Made by a program: the position numbers and the translations under genes
Shown here: positions 1 through 9,116 of the stretch, in pieces
Position numbering within the stretch: position 1 is the first letter of the stretch
Layout: each line of letters begins with the position of its first letter
The notes under the pieces: generated by a model
Databases searched by the model: none
Seen by the model: only the letters and a program-made list of their open reading frames with translations
What the model was told of the DNA's origin: nothing
Source of the DNA: Verrucomicrobiia bacterium
Lineage (GTDB): Bacteria; Verrucomicrobiota; Verrucomicrobiia; Limisphaerales; JADLHS01
Direction: 5' to 3'
Assembly (NCBI GenBank): GCA_026125285.1
Contig: JAHCLO010000031.1
Span: forward strand, 1-64,000
DNA length: 64,000 bases

Positions 1-32
1 GGCCGATCAGGCGTGAGGTCCATGCGTGAACG

Positions 33-84
33 AAAGCGGCGGTGAAGCCGCCGCAGTCCAGACGCTTCGCGAGATCCGGAGACG
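33..84. repeat. Family A palindromic repeat, half copy
   Basis: The segment begins AAAGCGGCGGTGAAGCCGCC and continues into a block like ACTCCAAACGCTTCGCG. The same left arm recurs at 1373, 23828, 61678 and 62337. Only one arm is present here. It lies 3' of the URO-D-family gene, so a role as a transcript-end hairpin is possible but not shown. Confidence 0.6.
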
Positions 85-126
85 CGCGCGTGGGGTTGCT
101 TCCTCAAGTTTGTGCGACATCGGAAT

Positions 127-1176
127 TCAGCGGCGGGAGTTAAAATCGCGCGCGGCGCGGGCCAGGGCGCGGACATTGTCCGGCGAAATGCCGGTGGTGG
201 TGGCCCCGGCCCAAGAGAGGATGAGTGGATGGTCGCCGGCTTCCAGCATCGCCTGCATGGCGGCAGCATGGTTTTGCTCCGGGGTGCCACGCGCGCCCAG
301 ATCGAGCGGCGGCACGTTGCCCATGAGCGTCATGCGCCCGCCGAGTCTTTCACACGCTTTGGTCATGCTGGTTTCCAGTCCCCAATTCAACACGTCGAAG
401 CCGGCGTCCGGGATCAGGTCAATGCAGGCGGAGACGTTGGCATCGTTGTGGAACACTTTCACCCAATCGGCGGGGAAGGCGTCGCAGTAGCGTTTGAGAA
501 ACGGGTGGGCAAATTGCTGGTAATGCTTGCGGCCAATGAACCCGCTGAGGTCGTCGAGCACCAGAATGCCTTCGACGCTCGAACCGATGACCTCCGCCTG
601 TGCCTGGAGCCAGCCGATGGCGAGGTTGGTGGCCAGATCGAGCAGTTTCAGGGCGCGCTCCGGCTCGTCCACGATGTCCGTCATCAAATCCGTGACGCCG
701 CGGAAGAACGAGGCGATGGTCAGCGGCCCACGCGCAGCGACGACGGGAATGGTAAAGCCGGCGTCGAAGATGCGCGATTTGAGTTTTTCGTAACGGTAGA
801 GGCACAGGGCCATGAAGCCGTCGGATTTGGGATCGGGCAGCGTGAGTTCGTCCAGTCGTTCAATGGGAAAGGGCAGATGTTCCACGTCGGGAACCCGGTT
901 GCGGTTGAAGCGCAATCGCGGTCCGAGCGCGGACGGTTCGGCGCCCATGCCGACCTCCGACCACCAGGAGGGAAACCAGATGACCTCCGGGAAATCGCGC
1001 TGGACCTTGACGTTGCAGTTGAACCACGTCTCGAGGTCAAAGAAGTAATCCCACTGGCCGACACCACAGTACGGCGGAATCCACGGGCAATCCACAATGA
1101 GGGCGAGCGGAATCGGCCCGCCACGGTTCTGCCGCTTGGCCGCGGCCTTGAAGAGCTGCCATTGTTCTGGTCGCAT
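127..1176 (-). CDS. Uroporphyrinogen decarboxylase (URO-D) family protein
   Basis: A 349-residue protein of the URO-D/MtaA-like TIM-barrel superfamily. Family-type sequence includes VAARGPLTIASFFRG, the DLMTDIVDEPERALKLLDLAT helix region (near mid-protein), VKVFHNDANVS and a C-terminal MGNVPPLDLGARGTPEQ stretch. I chose the ATG at 1176; an upstream extension to 1227 lacks family similarity. No other haem genes are nearby, and many verrucomicrobial and planctomycete paralogues of this family are corrinoid or methyl-transfer-like proteins of unknown substrate, so true haem decarboxylation is not implied. It is a stand-alone gene followed by a repeat. Confidence 0.8.
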   Translation of the reverse strand: MRPEQWQLFKAAAKRQNRGGPIPLALIVDCPWIPPYCGVGQWDYFFDLETWFNCNVKVQRDFPEVIWFPSWWSEVGMGAEPSALGPRLRFNRNRVPDVEHLPFPIERLDELTLPDPKSDGFMALCLYRYEKLKSRIFDAGFTIPVVAARGPLTIASFFRGVTDLMTDIVDEPERALKLLDLATNLAIGWLQAQAEVIGSSVEGILVLDDLSGFIGRKHYQQFAHPFLKRYCDAFPADWVKVFHNDANVSACIDLIPDAGFDVLNWGLETSMTKACERLGGRMTLMGNVPPLDLGARGTPEQNHAAAMQAMLEAGDHPLILSWAGATTTGISPDNVRALARAARDFNSRR

Positions 1177-1372
1177 AATCCACGATCTCCCAACTCCTGT
1201 CAGTGCTTTTGATTGGGCGCCAATCACGCGGGGAAGTCAACTCCGGGCTCACTCTGGGCTCACAAACTCTACACACACGTGATGGCAAAGTCGGGGCTGG
1301 GGTGAGATTTCTCCCAAATGGAACTTCGCGCTTTGAACGCCTGAACTGCCGAGGTGGGAGTTTTGCGCGGAG

Positions 1373-1473
1373 AGCGGCGCTGAAGACGCACGCACTCCAA
1401 ACGCTTCGTGACCTTTTCCGAGTCAACAATCCACGCAAAGCGTCTGGAGTGCGGCGGATTTATCGCCGCTTTG
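1373..1473. repeat. Family A palindromic repeat
   Basis: The left arm (1373-1405) is identical to the 33-base arm found inside ggt at 23828-23860. The right arm (about 1437-1472) is diverged but still gives GCGTCTGGAGTGCGGCGG and CGCCGCTTT. It sits in the roughly 600-base gene-free stretch 1228-1828, which otherwise holds only a family B element and a short hairpin. Confidence 0.7.
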
Positions 1474-1503
1474 GGCGAAGGGGTTCAGGGGGGCGTTTTC
1501 ACG

Positions 1504-1622
1504 TCCAACTTTTGACACACATCGGAACCATGAACTGTAGCGGCGTCTCGGAGAGCGCCGCATACTGGCTGGTGTGGGAATGGCGGCGCTCTGCCGAGAC
1601 GCCGCTACGTCGAGATTTATGG
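1504..1622. repeat. Family B palindromic repeat
   Basis: The palindromic core at 1537-1608 has arms GTAGCGGCGTCTCGG..AGAGCGCCGC and its complement, with one indel. Flanks also match the second copy at 57780-57900 in inverted orientation: a CCATAAA-type end with CTCGACGTAGCGGCG on one side and GTTCATG..CCGATG..AAAGTTGGA on the other. The unit is therefore about 120 bases and not only a hairpin. Confidence 0.7.
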
Positions 1623-1673
1623 AAAGCTCAGGATTTTCGAATGGAGCGTCGGGGCCGTGAACCGCGAGGGCGT

Positions 1674-1697
1674 AACGCCGGTTTTCTAACCGGCGTT
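1674..1697. repeat. Perfect hairpin, 10-bp stem
   Basis: AACGCCGGTT, a TTCT loop, then AACCGGCGTT. There is no clear T-tract on either side, so it may be a repeat remnant and not a terminator. It lies 3' of the GlcD gene, which is on the minus strand. Confidence 0.5.
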
Positions 1698-1828
1698 TCC
1701 GACAGGTGGTTGATGGAAGGAACCGCTGTACAAGCTCCGGGTTTACAGACAGTGAATCCAGCATGGCTGCAACCATTGGAATGCCCAACCTGGCATTGCC
1801 CAAGCAATGCGCCGTTTTACCTCGGCGG

Positions 1829-3208
1829 CTACACGAACTTTCCTGGATTTAAAATCCCCTTCGGGTCGAGCGCGTGCTTCACGGTGCGGTGCAGACTGTG
1901 GACCTCCTTCGACACTGCCACCGACCACCATCGCTTCTTCGCGATACCGATGCCGTGTTCGCCGGTGATCGAACCACCCCACGCCAGCACCTGGCAGAAT
2001 AGCTCGTCGAGGGCGGCTTCGGAGCGCGCTTTCGCGCCGGGTTGCTGGAAATCCACCATCACATTGGTGTGGATGTTGCCATCGCCGGCATGACCGAAAC
2101 AGGCCAGTTGCAGGCCGTGCCTTTTCTGGAGTTGCGCCGCAAAGGCGAACAAATCTTCCAGCCGGCTGCGCGGCACAACGACGTCCTGATTGAGTTTGGT
2201 CAGCCCCGTGTCGCGCAGCGCGTAGGAAAACTCACGACGGATTCTCCAGACGGCTTCGCATTGATTGTCGCCCAGGCCAACTTCGACAAACAGTGGTTGC
2301 TGCGCCTGGACAATGCGTTGCAGATCGCGCACTTCGCCGCGCACGGACGCCGGCTGGCCGTCCAGTTCCACGATGAGGTGGGCACGGCAGCCGCGGAGGC
2401 GTTCGCTTTTGGTGCGCCGATAAGCGGCGGCGAGGGTGAAGGCGTCAGCCAATTCCAGCGCCGCGGGCAAGTAGCCCGCCCGCAGGATGGCGTGCAGGGA
2501 GCGAATGGCTGCGCGCATCGAGGAGAAGCCAATCGCCAGATTGGCGCGATACGGCGGCAGCGGCAGGAGTTTGATGGTGGCTTCCGTGACCACGCCCAAC
2601 AGGCCTTCCGAGCCGACCAGCAGGCGGTGCAGTTCAAAACCGGTTTTGTTCTTGTGCGTGCGTCCGCCCAGGCGCACCACCGTGCCGTCCGCCAGAACGG
2701 CTTCCAGACCAAGCACGTAATCCCGCGTCACACCGTACTTCAGACAGCGCGGCCCGCCGGCATTGGTGACGATGTTGCCACCGATGAAACTCTCGCCCCG
2801 GCTGGCCGGATCCGGCGGGTAGAATAATCCCTGTTGCGCCACCGCATCCTGAAGCGTCGCGGTCACGACGCCCGCCTGAACGACCGCCACGAAGTCGGCG
2901 GCGTTAATCTCCTTGATACGGTTCATCCGTTCGAGGGACAACACAATGCCGCCGTGGAGCGGCACGCAGCCGCCCACGTAGCCGTGCCCCGCGCCGCGCG
3001 CCGTTACGGGAATCCGATGGCGATTGGCGAATTGCAGGATGGCGGAAACTGACTTTGTGGTTCGGGGCCGCGCCACCGCCTCCGGCAAATGCGAGGCGAA
3101 CCACTTGTCTCCCGCATACTGCGCGAGAATACGCGGCTGAAGCTGAATTTCCCCGGCGGGCAGACGGCGCTGAAGCCGGGCAAGAAGTCGGGCGCGGGGG
3201 GGAGTCAT
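1829..3208 (-). CDS. glcD: FAD-linked oxidase, GlcD / D-lactate dehydrogenase type
   Basis: A 459-residue flavoprotein of the GlcD/DLD family (vanillyl-alcohol-oxidase fold), expected to oxidise a 2-hydroxyacid such as glycolate or D-lactate. The N-terminal FAD-binding domain shows VTARGAGHGYVGG and IGGNIVTNAGGPRCLKYGVT. The C-terminal FAD-oxidase domain has CFGHAGDGNIHTNVM, GGSITGEHGIGIAKKRW and LDPKGILNPGK. The length is usual for the family. The start codon overlaps the stop of the DUF2007 gene as ATGA, so the two are probably translationally coupled. GlcE and GlcF partners are absent, and substrate specificity cannot be read from sequence. Confidence 0.88.
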   Translation of the reverse strand: MTPPRARLLARLQRRLPAGEIQLQPRILAQYAGDKWFASHLPEAVARPRTTKSVSAILQFANRHRIPVTARGAGHGYVGGCVPLHGGIVLSLERMNRIKEINAADFVAVVQAGVVTATLQDAVAQQGLFYPPDPASRGESFIGGNIVTNAGGPRCLKYGVTRDYVLGLEAVLADGTVVRLGGRTHKNKTGFELHRLLVGSEGLLGVVTEATIKLLPLPPYRANLAIGFSSMRAAIRSLHAILRAGYLPAALELADAFTLAAAYRRTKSERLRGCRAHLIVELDGQPASVRGEVRDLQRIVQAQQPLFVEVGLGDNQCEAVWRIRREFSYALRDTGLTKLNQDVVVPRSRLEDLFAFAAQLQKRHGLQLACFGHAGDGNIHTNVMVDFQQPGAKARSEAALDELFCQVLAWGGSITGEHGIGIAKKRWWSVAVSKEVHSLHRTVKHALDPKGILNPGKFV

Positions 3209-3429
3209 TCGTCCACCGGCTCGGAAGAGTTGAGAAAGGCTTTGGCTTCTTCGGCCTCGGCCTCCGGCACTTGCACGCGAATGCCGCCGGCGGTGAGGGC
3301 GTAGCCTTCAATGCTGAGGGCAGACATTTCATTGGCGACCACCGCGTGAAAGCCGGCAGCATCGAGTCGTGACCGCACAAGTTGGGCATCGGCGGGATTG
3401 AAAGCGGTGTGAACAGTGACGAGTTGCAT
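3205..3429 (-). CDS. DUF2007-type small protein
   Basis: A 74-residue protein beginning MQLVTVHTAFNPADAQLVRS and containing LDAAGFHAVVANEMS. This is the compact ferredoxin-like pattern of the DUF2007 (putative signal-transducing) family. A longer in-frame ORF runs to 3639, but that extension lies inside the upstream PIN-TRAM gene in another frame and looks spurious. The stop overlaps the glcD start by ATGA. Function is unknown. Confidence 0.75.
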   Translation of the reverse strand: MQLVTVHTAFNPADAQLVRSRLDAAGFHAVVANEMSALSIEGYALTAGGIRVQVPEAEAEEAKAFLNSSEPVDE

Positions 3430-3457
3430 GGTGGATGAATAAACAAAGTGGGCGCGT

Positions 3458-4474
3458 TCAAGCGGCGGCGGGCGGGCGGACGTCGGCAAAGACAATAACC
3501 CCGGCGCCCGTCTGCAGGGAACTTTGCACCTGCACGAGCACTTGCTGGCCCACGTGCGACTGGCCATTGTTGACGACGACCATCGTGCCGTCAGGCAAGT
3601 AGCCGATCCCCTGCCCCTTGTCCTTGCCTTCGCGCACAATCCGCATGGAGAGTAGTTCCCCGGGGAGCAGGATGGACCGGAGCGACTTGGCGAGGTCGTG
3701 GAGATTCACGCAATTGACGCTTTGGAGTTCGGCAATCTTGCTGAGGTTATGGTCGTTGGTGAAAAGCTTGGCGCCCAGATTGCGGGCGAGCCGGCTAAGT
3801 TTGGCGTCCACTTCCCTTTCTTCCGGGAAGTCGCCCTCGTGGATTTTCACCTCGTTGCGCTGGTTGCGTTGAATGCGGTTGAGCATCTCCAGGCCGCGCC
3901 GGCCACGGGCCCGTTTGATGGGATCGGTGGAATCCGCCACTTGTTGGAGTTCCTTGAGCACGAAGCGCGGCACCACGATGATGCCTTCCAGAAAGTTGGC
4001 CTCGATCAAATCGGCGATGCGCCCGTCAATGATGGCGCTGGTATCCAGGAGCAGGAGATTGTCGGGCTTGTTGCGCGGGGCAAAGCGCACGTAGGGAATG
4101 ATGAGCGAGAAATCCTCCTTGTTGCTGCGCATGGCGAGGACGATGCCGATGTAACTGAAGGCGAGGAACAGGCCGATGCGAACCAGCATCCGGGTATCCT
4201 CATCCACCTTGTCAAACAGCCCGGAGCGGTCAATCAGGACGGCCACGACCATCCCCAGCAGCAGGCCAAAGGTGGTGGCGGAAAACGCGCGCAGCGAAAA
4301 GCCCTTGAGCATTTCGTCCAAGGCGATCATCAACCCGCCAAACCCAAAGCCGAACAACATGCCGAATAGTGCGCCATAAGTGCCGCCGACAAATTCCGGG
4401 CGCACCTGGCTGATGGCGTAGCCCCCGATGACACACAGTCCCAGGAACAGAATTCGGATGACCCAAAGCGCCAT
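3458..4474 (-). CDS. PIN-TRAM domain membrane protein (YacL-like)
   Basis: A 338-residue protein with about four N-terminal membrane segments (residues 1-115). A PIN nuclease domain follows (LLLLDTSAIIDGRIADLIEA, acidic D residues, KLFTNDHNLSKIAELQSV). It ends in a TRAM domain (GQGIGYLPDGTMVVVNNGQSHVGQQV) that probably binds RNA. The architecture matches Bacillus YacL-type proteins. It is the fourth minus-strand gene of a compact run after mlaE-mlaF-mlaD and ends upstream of DUF2007 and glcD. The RNA target is unknown. Confidence 0.9.
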   Translation of the reverse strand: MALWVIRILFLGLCVIGGYAISQVRPEFVGGTYGALFGMLFGFGFGGLMIALDEMLKGFSLRAFSATTFGLLLGMVVAVLIDRSGLFDKVDEDTRMLVRIGLFLAFSYIGIVLAMRSNKEDFSLIIPYVRFAPRNKPDNLLLLDTSAIIDGRIADLIEANFLEGIIVVPRFVLKELQQVADSTDPIKRARGRRGLEMLNRIQRNQRNEVKIHEGDFPEEREVDAKLSRLARNLGAKLFTNDHNLSKIAELQSVNCVNLHDLAKSLRSILLPGELLSMRIVREGKDKGQGIGYLPDGTMVVVNNGQSHVGQQVLVQVQSSLQTGAGVIVFADVRPPAAA

Positions 4475-4479
4475 GGTGG

Positions 4480-5472
4480 TTAATCAGGAGTTGCGCGCGG
4501 AGAATGGAGGCGCGGGCCGGCCGGCGCGTTGGTGGCCGGCGGCTTTTTGCTCCATAAAATACCCCACAGCCCCAGCCGGTTCAGGTTGCTGGTGGTCACG
4601 GAAAGGTTGTCGGTGATGGTGGCCACACTCGCGGCAAATTCGTCGTCGCGCAGAACCGTCCCGGCCAGTCCTTTACCCGATTCCAAATCGCCAAGCAGAC
4701 TGTTCAACACTTCGGAGGCGGATTCAATGTTTTTTACCGCGGTCGAAATCTCCGTGCGGTTGGTGTCCAGCACCTCGTTCAGCGCGGCGGCGAACTGATT
4801 GAGTTGTTCGGAAAACTCGCCGAGCTTGCCGAGAATCCCGCCGACCGCCGGCCGGTTTGTTTCCACCAGCGCCTGGATGCCATCCACCGTCACCAGGGCG
4901 CGTTCCGAGACGTCGCGCATGTTCGCCGCCGTGACGGCCAGGTTGGTGAGCGTCTCCCGATTCAAGACGTAGGTACGCACGTCGGCGATGGTCGCGTTCA
5001 GCTTTTGGGCGGTTTCATCAATGCGCCGGATAAAGCCGCTGGCATCGCGTGCGGTTTGCTGGAGGTTGAAGGGCGGCGGACACACCGCGTGCGCGCCGGG
5101 CTCCAGGTAGGCGGCGCTGGGATTGGTGCCCGGATACACCGCCACAAACTGGTCGCCCAGGAACCCGGATTGTTCGAGCACGAAGAGCGCGTCGGCGCGT
5201 ATGCGATGTTGCTGCTTGATGTTGAGCAGCAGCGTGACGGTTTCGCCGTTGGTGGAGAGCATCAACCGCTTCACGTCCCCGATGGGATAGCCGGCCATCA
5301 GGACTCCAGCCCCGGGCTTGATCCCCCCCACGTCTGTGGTGTCGAGATAAAGCTCGTAGGTGCGGGAGAAACGCGTGGTCCCCTTGCTGAAACTGATCAA
5401 CAAGCCGGCCAGCAACAGCAGGCCCACCAGGACAAACAGTCCCACTTTGATTTCGAGGCGTGTCTGGCTCAT
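4480..5472 (-). CDS. mlaD: MlaD-family (MCE domain) lipid-transport protein
   Basis: A 330-residue MCE protein. A single N-terminal anchor (VGLFVLVGLLLLAGLLISF, about residues 10-29) precedes an MCE domain (YELYLDTTDVGGIKPGAGVLMAGYPIGDV through FLGDQFVAVYPG, about 40-120). A long helical tail of about 200 residues follows. It is the periplasmic substrate-binding part of an Mla-type phospholipid transporter. The ATG at 5472 lies 1 base after the mlaF stop. MlaB and MlaC are not seen nearby. The last residues are proline-rich. Confidence 0.88.
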   Translation of the reverse strand: MSQTRLEIKVGLFVLVGLLLLAGLLISFSKGTTRFSRTYELYLDTTDVGGIKPGAGVLMAGYPIGDVKRLMLSTNGETVTLLLNIKQQHRIRADALFVLEQSGFLGDQFVAVYPGTNPSAAYLEPGAHAVCPPPFNLQQTARDASGFIRRIDETAQKLNATIADVRTYVLNRETLTNLAVTAANMRDVSERALVTVDGIQALVETNRPAVGGILGKLGEFSEQLNQFAAALNEVLDTNRTEISTAVKNIESASEVLNSLLGDLESGKGLAGTVLRDDEFAASVATITDNLSVTTSNLNRLGLWGILWSKKPPATNAPAGPRLHSPRATPD

Positions 5473-5473
5473 G

Positions 5474-6220
5474 TCAGAAGTAATGTTCCTTCGGGTCGGA
5501 AACGCCCTCAATGAAACGCCGGATCACGGGGTCTTGCGAGGCAAAAATTTCCTCCGGGGTGGCGCTGGCGTAAATCCGTTTCTCGTGCAGCATGAGAATC
5601 CGGTGGCCCACCCGCCGCGCGCTGCGCATGTCGTGCGTCACCACCACCGTCGTCACCTGCAACCGGTCGCGCACGCGCATGATCAACTGGTCAATGCTGT
5701 CGGACACAATCGGGTCCAGGCCGGTGGTCGGTTCGTCGTACAACACAATCTCCGGTTGGTACACAATGGCCCGCGCCAGGCCCACGCGCTTTCTCATGCC
5801 ACCGGACAACTCGGAGGGTTTCTTGTTCTCGGCGCCGCTCAATTCCACCATCGCCAGGGCCTCGGTGACTTTGCGGGCAACGTCCGCCGGCGTGAGATCG
5901 TGTCGGCGCCGAAACGGAAAGGCCACATTCTCCGCCACCGTCATGGAGTCGAACAAGGCCGCGCCCTGAAACAACATCCCAAACTTCTGGCGCACGCGCA
6001 GCAAACGCCGTTCGTCCATGGGCACAATGTCCTCGCCTTCGATTTCGACCCGGCCGGCATCGGGTTTCAACAGGCCGATCAGTTGTTTGAGCAAAACGCT
6101 TTTGCCGCCGCCGCTGCGCCCGATGATGACCACAGACTCGCCCTTCTCGATGCGCAAGTTGACGCCATCGAGAATCGGGGACGCGCCGAAAGCCTTCTTC
6201 AGGTCAAACACCTCGATCAT
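5474..6220 (-). CDS. mlaF: MlaF-type ABC transporter ATPase
   Basis: A 248-residue ABC ATPase energising the MlaE permease. Walker A is GRSGGGKS (34-41), the signature is LSGGMRKR, and Walker B reads IVLYDEPTTGLDP; the H-loop is VVTHDM. I chose the ATG at 6220 because it overlaps the mlaE stop by ATGA. The longer ORF to 6454 is just antisense frame over mlaE. The order mlaE-mlaF-mlaD is that of the usual operon. Confidence 0.93.
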   Translation of the reverse strand: MIEVFDLKKAFGASPILDGVNLRIEKGESVVIIGRSGGGKSVLLKQLIGLLKPDAGRVEIEGEDIVPMDERRLLRVRQKFGMLFQGAALFDSMTVAENVAFPFRRRHDLTPADVARKVTEALAMVELSGAENKKPSELSGGMRKRVGLARAIVYQPEIVLYDEPTTGLDPIVSDSIDQLIMRVRDRLQVTTVVVTHDMRSARRVGHRILMLHEKRIYASATPEEIFASQDPVIRRFIEGVSDPKEHYF

Positions 6221-6996
6221 AGAATTTGAAACAACTTGCCCAGCACGAGAGTCAGGAAGAAATTCGCGATCAGGATGGCGATGGAAGAATACACCACGGC
6301 CTCCGTCGTGGCCCGGCCCACACCCTCGGCGCCTTCGCCGCAATTCAGTCCTTTGTAACAACCCACCAGCGCCACGATGCCGCCGTAGATGAACGATTTG
6401 ATCAATCCGATGGTTACATCCACAGCCTTGGTGTATTTGACCAAATTGTGCCACGAATAGGCCGGGTCAATCCCGAGGAGGTACACCCCCACCACATACC
6501 CGGCGCCAATCCCCAACGCAATGGATTCCGCGGTCAGCAGTGGCAACGCGATGTGGGCCGCGCTCAAACGCGGCACAACCAGATAATCCACCGGATGCGT
6601 GGCCAAAGTGCGCAAAGCGTCAATCTGTTCGGTAACGCGCATCGTCCCCAGTTCAGCGGCAATGGCGGCGCCCACGCGACCAGCGACCATCAGGCCGGTC
6701 AGCACCGGTCCCAATTCGCTGCACATGGACACCCCCACCACCGCCAGCGTGGCCGTGTCCATGTGGACCTTGTGAAATTGGAAGTAGGTCTGGGCCGTCA
6801 ACACCATACCCGTGAACGCGCCGGTCACCAGCACCACGGACTGCGACTTCACGCCGATGAAATAGATCTGATACGATAAGTCCCGCCAGGCGACCTTAAA
6901 GGTGAACAGCGACTTGACCGCGTCCCGAGCCAGAAAGGCGATGCGGCCCAAGCCGCCCAACCATTCGGCAATCCACTTCGTGCCAGGCGAATTCAT
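6217..6996 (-). CDS. mlaE: MlaE-type ABC permease
   Basis: A 259-residue permease of the MlaE/TtgB family with five or so membrane helices. Diagnostic stretches are VVLVTGAFTGMVLTAQTYFQF, CSELGPVLTGLMVAGRVGAAIAAELGTMRVTEQIDAL and IKSFIYGGIVALVGCYKGL. The ATG at 6996 gives the family's usual N-terminus; an ORF extension to 7116 is dropped because it is arginine- and serine-rich and overlaps the neighbouring gene. First gene of the mla operon. Confidence 0.93.
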   Translation of the reverse strand: MNSPGTKWIAEWLGGLGRIAFLARDAVKSLFTFKVAWRDLSYQIYFIGVKSQSVVLVTGAFTGMVLTAQTYFQFHKVHMDTATLAVVGVSMCSELGPVLTGLMVAGRVGAAIAAELGTMRVTEQIDALRTLATHPVDYLVVPRLSAAHIALPLLTAESIALGIGAGYVVGVYLLGIDPAYSWHNLVKYTKAVDVTIGLIKSFIYGGIVALVGCYKGLNCGEGAEGVGRATTEAVVYSSIAILIANFFLTLVLGKLFQIL

Positions 6997-7085
6997 AGAC
7001 CGGCCATGAATAACAAGCCGGACGGGGGGTTGGCGAGAGTTTGATTTGGGTGGAATTGCGAGCCGAGAAAGTCGCCTGCTGTCAT

Positions 7086-8921
7086 TCATCTCCCATCGCG
7101 GCCATCTTGAATCCACGCTTCGTACGCCCGCGGCCCCATATACTCGTAACCCAGGCCCTCGGCAGCAGTGCCCGAGAGCATCGCGTGGAGGAAGCCATTC
7201 CGCTCGACCTGCACCGTGTGCAGAATTTTTCGCTCCGGATTCTCCAGCAGCAGGAATTGAATGTGACCTGCGCGCGCCACAGAGGTTCTGAGGTTTCCAT
7301 TCGTGCGACTCGTGAATTGGTATTGCCGGCCCAAGTCTTCCAGCATCGCGTGGCTGCGGCCCCAGGTGCCGCCGGCCGCGCTTACAAAGGGCTTGCCATC
7401 GAGCAGGGCCACCGCGTCGTTGTAAGCGAGCACGCAGAGGTGAGGCCGGGCGGAACTGTCCAGCCAGGCCGTGAGCTTGGCGAAATGATTCTTGGTCAGG
7501 TAACCGTAATTGCTGTCCAGAAACGCAATGCGGACCACGTTCGCCGGGACTCTGCCGACCTCATTGATGTAACCGAAAGTCAGACTTCCGCCACCGCTAT
7601 GGCCGGTCAATACCACTTCAAGAGGCCAACGCGCAAAGATCGCCTGCACGGTATCGAAGAGTTGAGGAATGGAGTCATCGCCGTGTTCGCGTCGCCAGGC
7701 GGGCCAGCTTTTCAGTGAATTCTCCAGATACGCAACGACGACGTTGTGGTTCGTCAGGACCTGCCGGAGGAAGCGCGTTTGCGCGCCAATATGCTGGATG
7801 TCGAAATGCCAGTCGTCGCCGGCGGCCAATCTCTTCCCAACGGTTTGTTCGATCGTGTTCCCATTCGGCAAGGCGTAGAAGATCAACCGCACGGGTTTGT
7901 CTGTTGAGAATTGGCCGGGCGCCGCAGTATTGATGACCACGCGCACGGCGTTGGGAAGATGGAGTTCGAGCACGAGTTCGCCCGGGTAGTCGCCCGGGAC
8001 GAATTGCTCCGGCCACGCTGCCGACCCGGGTTCAGCGTCCACGGGAAAACGCCCATTGGTGGGGTAGCGCGGATTCATCAGCACACCTTCGTCGCTGAGG
8101 AGGCTTGCCAGTTCGGGATCGGCGAGCACGTCCGCCACCGTCGTGGGTTGGCCGTTCACCGTCATCCGTTGTTGGACCAAGCGGACACCGTGGCTGTAGT
8201 CCACCCACGAGGAGGTGTGGCCGGTGTGAAGCGGTTGTATCGGCACGCCGTTCGTCCGCTGCCAGCCATAGATGGCCACCTTGTTCGTCACACCGGCCAA
8301 CCGGGTGGAAAGGACCACGTCTTTCTTGTGGCCGGCGACCAGGGCGCCTAGCGGAAACTCTTGGAGGTGGGTCGCGCGCTGGGTTTGGACCATCTCATTG
8401 TGTCGCGCAAAAACCGCCGGGGTGGTCATGGCCGGACTGGGAGGAATCGGCGTGGGAACAAGCTTCACGGCCGCCGCCGAATAAATGGCATCCACCATTC
8501 GGCGCGTGGGCAGTGTACAACCGAACGTGTCCGCAATAAGCTGCGCCGTTTCCGGCGTCATCGGCGTGAGGAAATAATCCCCGTCACCGCCCACAGCCAG
8601 ATAATCCGGCGTGACGTGGAACGTGCCAACATTGGTCTTGCCGGCCACCACGTTGGTGACATGTACGGGACGCAATTCGCGGAGAAGATCCGGGACATTG
8701 CCGGCGAGAATCGCATTGCGAATGGCCGCTTCGCGCTCGGCCAGACTGGTCAATTCGATTTGCTTGACGAATGCACTACCAGTGGGTGCGGCGGTGGCGC
8801 GATGGGGAATCGCGATCGTTTGGCCGAACGCCCATGTGGCGCCTGCGGCAAACCAAGACAATACGATTCGCAACACTTGCACGCGCTTCTTCAACCATGA
8901 ATCCGCCTTCATGGAAAACAC
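7086..8921 (-). CDS. Secreted alpha/beta-hydrolase-like protein, function unknown
   Basis: A 611-residue protein with an N-terminal signal peptide (VLRIVLSWFAAGATWAFGQ). The C-terminal third contains VVLTGHSGGGSLTFGYINEVG, a nucleophile-elbow GxSxG motif, then FLDSNYGY and GHIQFLL, which fit the Asp and His positions of a serine hydrolase. The N-terminal two-thirds are not recognised. It is convergent with nothing and is separated from mlaE by about 90 bases. It could be an esterase or lipase; substrate cannot be inferred. Confidence 0.72.
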   Translation of the reverse strand: MFSMKADSWLKKRVQVLRIVLSWFAAGATWAFGQTIAIPHRATAAPTGSAFVKQIELTSLAEREAAIRNAILAGNVPDLLRELRPVHVTNVVAGKTNVGTFHVTPDYLAVGGDGDYFLTPMTPETAQLIADTFGCTLPTRRMVDAIYSAAAVKLVPTPIPPSPAMTTPAVFARHNEMVQTQRATHLQEFPLGALVAGHKKDVVLSTRLAGVTNKVAIYGWQRTNGVPIQPLHTGHTSSWVDYSHGVRLVQQRMTVNGQPTTVADVLADPELASLLSDEGVLMNPRYPTNGRFPVDAEPGSAAWPEQFVPGDYPGELVLELHLPNAVRVVINTAAPGQFSTDKPVRLIFYALPNGNTIEQTVGKRLAAGDDWHFDIQHIGAQTRFLRQVLTNHNVVVAYLENSLKSWPAWRREHGDDSIPQLFDTVQAIFARWPLEVVLTGHSGGGSLTFGYINEVGRVPANVVRIAFLDSNYGYLTKNHFAKLTAWLDSSARPHLCVLAYNDAVALLDGKPFVSAAGGTWGRSHAMLEDLGRQYQFTSRTNGNLRTSVARAGHIQFLLLENPERKILHTVQVERNGFLHAMLSGTAAEGLGYEYMGPRAYEAWIQDGRDGR

Positions 8922-9116
8922 TTTTTACTACCGCGATAACCTGACCAACGTCGCTCGACCGTTGCCCGGCATGAAAAGGCAGCCCCGCTTGTTGGATCGG
9001 GGTGGTTCGCTGTGACTGGAGAACCTCGAGGTTCAGTTGCTGCTCAGAAGTCAGAACTGGCCAAGTTCGCGGGAATTCCGATTGACTCAATGCAGCGTTT
9101 GCCGAGTCTTGGGGGC

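Noticed and set aside
112..1212. 366-residue plus-strand ORF
   Set aside because: Shadow of the URO-D-family gene; no family sense in its product.
1674..1697. Intrinsic terminator of glcD
   Set aside because: The stem is good but no T-tract follows on the minus strand.
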